This document shows, in pieces, positions 59,431 through 64,000 of a stretch of DNA of 64,000 nt. How positions within the stretch are numbered: position 1 is the stretch's first letter; every line of letters begins with the position of its first letter. Made by a program: the position numbers and the translations under genes. The notes under the pieces were generated by a model. The model did no database searches. It saw nothing but the letters and a program-made list of their open reading frames with translations, and was not told where the DNA came from. Source of the DNA: Spinacia oleracea (lineage: Eukaryota > Streptophyta > Magnoliopsida > Caryophyllales > Amaranthaceae); NCBI RefSeq assembly GCF_020520425.1, contig NC_079489.1, positions 17,942,001 through 18,006,000 of the forward strand, read 5' to 3'.

Positions 59431-59459
59431 TTTCACAACAGTAATAAAATTTTTGGAAA

Positions 59460-59746
59460 GTTTTGTATATATATTAATTTTATGGGAAATTAAAATAATG
59501 CAATATAATAAATCAAACATTTTTAACGTATGATTTTGAATTGCAGTTCAATGATAGTATCCAATTTATATCATTAAACATAATTTTTTAAAATTATTTA
59601 TTTAGGTAAAAAGTTAAATCAATTGTTATATGAAGAAATCATTTACAAAATATATTTTATTAACTTTTATGTAAATAATTATTAAAAGTATTACAAAAGA
59701 AAAATATATTTACGGAGTAATAATCATCGTGCGTTGCACAGGTACT
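59460..59746 (+). mobile_element. Possible Helitron 3' end
   Basis: The sequence ends ATCGTGCGTTGCACAGGTACTAA: a short hairpin (GTGC-GTT-GCAC) followed about 5 bases on by CTAA, the CTRR-type 3' end of Helitrons. The preceding AT-rich part (AATTATTAAAAGTATTACA, ATATTTACGGAGTA) is shared with 6255-6325. The 5' end was not found. Confidence 0.35.
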
Positions 59747-59919
59747 AAATTAGTATTGTAAAAATTTAGGACAGAGAATAATGTTGAGTCATAACACCCA
59801 CTATAAACATAGTGATCATACCAGTTGTATAACCACTGAATTTTGTTTAACTCAGTCTGTAGAAATTCAAAATTGGTTTGCAGAGGTTACCCCTGTATAT
59901 ATGTTGATATATCTATTCT

Positions 59920-62900
59920 TTACAATTCATCAACATGGAGTTCGGTCACGTGCTTGAGAAGTCTTCTTGACAGTTCAAGATCGTCCCACTCTAAAGAATC
60001 CCACCACCCTTTATCTGCTGCTATTTCTTTAATGAATGTGTCATCATACCCTTCCATATGAAGATTTCTGAGCTTGGGACAATCGTAAAAGCTGACGTAC
60101 TCCAATGGAGGCCACCGGGTTCTCCAAATGCCGCACATCTCTGGTAGATAATGAAGTTTTAATACTTTCAACATATGAAGCGGAGACAACTCAAGAGCAG
60201 AAACACTGTCTACATCAGCATACTTGATCTCTTTGACATCCTCGTCTTCACTCACAACATATTTTAGGGATACACAGTCTTCAATCACCAACTCCTCCAA
60301 ATTACGGAGAATATCAAGCATGGGGCAAGTAAGAACATAGCTCAATTTTGGACAAGCATGAATCGATAAGCATCTTAACCTAGCAAAACTTCCTGCTGCA
60401 ATATAACCAACCCAAATTCTTTTTAAGTTCCAGAGGTAGTTGATACTCAAGTATTCTAGAAAAGGAAGGAATGCACTTCGCTGGTCTTGACTATCCAAAA
60501 TTCCTACCAGCTCCGGACAATCCCTTAGTATGCAAAATTTTAAGCCATCAAAGCAGTCAATTCCAAATTGTGATAGATTGGAGATGTTCAGGTGATGGTC
60601 TAAGTAAAAAGAAGTAGCTCGTGTCAATACCTCTACCACCGGATCAGGTATACTTTCACCATTCACAAATCTTAAACATCTTTGACCTTCGTTGTACAAG
60701 AGTTCTGCATCATTTGAAACCAAAGATACAATACGTTTGAAATCATGTCCAACAATAAAATTGAATTTAGCCAACTCTCTTGCCTTCCACGACTGGCTTG
60801 TATGCACAAAGTGCTCGAGATTTTCTACTTTTGGGAAGTGAAAATAAAGCACATACAACTTCAGGCTACTGATCTCATTCGTGATACCTGATGCACTCAA
60901 TGTCCAACGTCGATCTCCAGGATAAACAAAAACACCAAGTTCTCTAAGCTTAAGGCTCGAAATGATTCCATCTGATACCAACTTTGAAGGCAACTTATTG
61001 TATTCACAACGATTAATGGATCCATAGAATGAAACTCTCAACTGTTTCAGGCTTTCTAATTTACCAATACTATCAGGCAAGTGGGTTACCTCGGTACCTT
61101 GAAGATCAAGCACCTTCAGAGATTTATGAAATCCAATTGATGAAGGAAGCACAAGCAAGCGCTCACAATCTCGCAGCAGTAAGACTTGGAGGCTTTTGAG
61201 TCTAGAAAAGGAATCAGGTAAAGACTTTATTCTGGTTTTGGAGAGATTCAGAATTTTAAGAGTAGACATGCTGTCAAAAAAGGATGTTGGTATCACCCTT
61301 AAGGAGCTGTTTCTTTGAAGGAACAATGCTATTAAATTATAGCATCTTGGATTGCTTGGAAGACTTGACAACTCATTATCCATCAAGAACATCATAGTAG
61401 CTTGCTCCCATTCTTCAGGTGACGGAGATTCCTTCAAATGAGCACCAGCTCTAGTCAAGTATTTGTGAATTCTAGGCATCTGGATGCTGAATGAATCGAA
61501 CTTGTCAACCAGCTTGTTATTGTTAGCCCAGCTACTTTCGTGAAAGGATCGATCTTCATCCTTATCTGATTCTGGAAATCTCATTAATACTTGATAACCT
61601 TCTATACCTGATGAAAGGATTTCCAATGCTGAATCCCTGACCACATTGTGCATCTTAACCATTAGACCGTCATCATTAGCCTCTAACAAAGAAGCGTTTG
61701 TAAGACGCACTACAATATCATGTCCCTTTTTATAAGCAGCCACTGTCGACCTACCAACTAAGCCTTCACTAATGAAGCGATCTACCAGCATGGAACTATC
61801 AATTTCTTTATCTTGTTGAAACAATGCGGTGTAAAGAAAGAAATTCTTCACGTCACGAGCTTTCAATCTATCATAACAATATTTTATGTGCGGGTTAAAA
61901 AAAAGATGATCATTTGTGCTAGCTGTATCACCTGACTGAAGATTTCTCAGTGCAAGCTTCCATTGTTCAATACTGTTTTCCTCTCTTAAGGCACTTCCAA
62001 TGGCAGAAATTATCACTGAAGAGCCATAGCATTCCTTGGAAATAGCTTGAGCGTAGGACTTAATTTCTGGAGAATCAATTATATCTCCCAGTTGACAGTA
62101 AAATAATTCCAAAGCTTCCGCATCAGAGAGAACCTCCATTTCTATCTCCCTATCAGCCATGACATTGCATATATCCAGAGACCTAGTAGCCAATACCAAC
62201 CAACAACTATTCTCTGGATCAGGATTTGGTATTCCAACTTCATGCAAGTTAATTGATTCCCAAACATCATCCAAAAGCACCAGAAACTTTCCGTCTACTA
62301 GAGCCTGATGAATAAGATGTGAAATTTCATGCTCTGAGCAGGACTCTTGTACATTCAATGACAACTGTTGTACAATCTCATCTCGTACATGTTATTGATG
62401 AGCAAACCTGGGGACAGTCACAAAAAGGACTTGGTCAAACAACTCCTTTGTTGCAGAATGATGGAACAAGTTTTTTAGCATGGTAGTTTTGCCACTACCC
62501 CCTCTTCCATAAACACCTATTCTTCTGCGATTAGAATCCTGAAAGGCTTCAAAAATCTTCTCTAGAGTACAATGAATTGATCTCTTCATATTAACTTTTG
62601 GTAGTGAAAGAACCTCCTCTGTTCCACTGATTTCAGCCTGAAATGAAAACCTGTCGACTGCTTCATTCTGGACGCAATTGTTAATTTCCACAGATGAAGT
62701 AGCCCTTACATCACTTTTCATAGCAATTTGGCCAAACAGAAACTCTGATAAAGATGGTTCGCTCATTTGAAATTCAGCTTCTAGATCATGTGACATCTGC
62801 GAATGCTCTGTTGTCTCGAACGCTTCTCCAGGGACATGAATATCAGTACTTACAGTTGAAGGGCTTCCATTGTTAGTACTTGGAGAAGATGGGCTGACAA

Positions 62901-63201
62901 CTTCAGGTTTCAATGCATTTTTGTCACCTGGTCCAGGTACAGAAGCTGCAGCAGAGATGTTTGCCTCAATAGATCTGTATAATTCAGTTTCTAGATCATG
63001 TGAAATCTCCATTTGTTCTGATGCACCAGAATGTGTGTCAAGGTCACTCTCTATTTCTATTTCGCAACCACGTTATGTCCTACTGATTGATTCAGTAGCT
63101 GGCTGACTTGGAATCCTTCTTGTCGTGGTGTCTGCCACTAGAAAATCTTGTTTCCTTCTAGGTACAGGAGTTGAAGAAATTTTATCTGTAAAAGTAGCCA
63201 T
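59920..63201 (-). pseudogene. NB-LRR resistance gene with two in-frame stops
   Basis: From ATG 63201 (MATFTDKISSTPVPRRKQ) one frame runs to a stop at 59920 but is cut by TAA at 63073-63075 and at 62392-62394. The frame is unchanged across both. The N-terminal 230 residues lack a clear coiled coil and carry an internal duplication (SHDLETELYRS at about 62990, SHDLEAEFQMS at about 62780). The NB-ARC follows: P-loop GVYGRGGSGKTT (62480-62515), kinase-2 FLVLLDDVW, LVLATRS, ISAIGSAL in place of GLPLAL, and MHN instead of MHD (KMHNVVRD). LRRs run from about 61400. The second stop separates the P-loop from the rest. It is a paralogue of the gene at 41974-44970. It could be a pseudogene, or the stops could be sequence errors. 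Confidence 0.85.
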
Positions 63202-63890
63202 ATTAGGAAAACAGAATAAGAAATTAACTGTATGTCCCAAAATCCAGAGATATAAATGAGCCTCAATACCAAACAGCAATTTCAGCATAACAACACTATT
63301 GTGGTCGTCAAACCAAAGCCATATCCAGAGACTCAGTCCCTTTGGGACAAAATGGCTTTTAACCACGAGCTATATGAATGTTTATATACTCAAAACTTGA
63401 TAATAACAGATTTTGGTACGATTTAATTAGCAACAGTTGCATCATGCATAGCAGCATAGGCAGGTTACTAGACTTACTACCATTCCTTCATATAAATGTT
63501 CATTTTATATATATAAAAAAAGAAAGTATTATGTAACACCTTTGAAAAAGGAGTATAAACATAAGAGAACAAGTTCTTCTGTAAAGGCAAGTTATAGATT
63601 AAGCCATTTCCTTCGAACCTCCCAAAAGTCCCCGCCGCATTAGCCCATAATGCCGCCAAAAAAGGTGACATTGTCCCACATCAAATCAAAAGACAAAGGA
63701 CCACCTGAACAGACACCAGAGTAAAAATCTGATTTTTTTCAGTTAAGCTATTAAGCAACAAATCTGATTTTTCAGTTAAGCTATGACACAATCCCACTTG
63801 TTTTTTGCTAATTAGATCTGGAAAGCTGATTTCTAATTGGCTGAAGGTAAGAGTTGTAAGTTGTAATTGATGCATGCATTTCCTTATGGA
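63202..63890. other. Upstream region of the second NB-LRR, nothing recognised
   Basis: AT-rich sequence. Open frames here have no recognisable similarity. It probably includes the 5' flank of the NB-LRR gene. Confidence 0.4.
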
Positions 63891-63893
63891 TTA

Positions 63894-64000
63894 CTCCCTC
63901 CGTCCCAAAATTATAGTCCTGTTTTCTAAATCGGGCGTCCCAAAATTATAATCCTGTTTCTATTTTTGTCTATTAAGGTCCCCACTTTCTCATGTACCAT
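63894..64000. mobile_element. Stowaway MITE, left end, runs off window
   Basis: TA followed by CTCCCTCCGTCCCAAAATTA, with an internal repeat (CGTCCCAAAATTATAATCC). The right end lies beyond the window. Confidence 0.75.

Overview
This is nuclear DNA of a flowering plant: intron-rich genes with GT-AG splicing, a hevein-type chitinase, NB-LRR resistance genes, and many plant transposons and MITEs. The recurrent short motif TACGGAGTA and the abundance of Stowaway ends (CTCCCTCCGTCCC) weakly suggest a Caryophyllales-like eudicot. That placement is inference. All exon structures were built by hand from reading frames and splice sites, with no transcript support.

Five host genes can be read in full. 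They are a class IV chitinase (minus strand, 8647-9602), SRP14 of the signal recognition particle (minus, 11422-16103), an organelle-type 5'-3' exonuclease of the DNA polymerase I N-terminal family (minus, 14 coding exons, 21230-33547), a single-exon CC-NB-LRR gene (plus, 41974-44970), and a SAM plus SNM1-type metallo-beta-lactamase DNA repair gene (minus, 11 exons, 46752-56805). A second NB-LRR gene (minus, 59920-63201) is interrupted by two in-frame stops. Broken host fragments are a chloroplast RNA-binding protein pseudogene (6503-6996) and a wall-associated-kinase fragment (7914-8130).

The first 8.5 kb is mostly transposon debris. It holds a CACTA element running off the left edge and apparently inserted in the Ulp1-like tail of a second CACTA element, a replication-protein-A-like remnant, low-complexity MITEs, an LTR retroelement gag fossil and an LTR-end fragment. 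From 16.28 to 20.8 kb lie two nested GC-rich hAT-type MITEs and two LINE fragments in opposite orientation. At 36.0-38.8 kb a GGCCCTGTTC-ended element carries two copies of one gene fragment separated by long (TTA)n arrays. From 57 to 59.7 kb there is a cluster of Stowaway and hAT MITEs, some nested.

The most unusual structures are (1) hAT-like elements built almost wholly of degenerate short GC-rich words such as GACCCGA or GGCGGGGATGG, several with clear or near-clear 8-bp target duplications, and (2) foldback MITEs in the SNM1-like gene's last intron, with 9-bp target duplications and arms made of tandem units of about 31 bp. I found no CRISPR array, rRNA gene or intact tRNA gene. No coherent new multi-gene system can be supported from this sequence alone.
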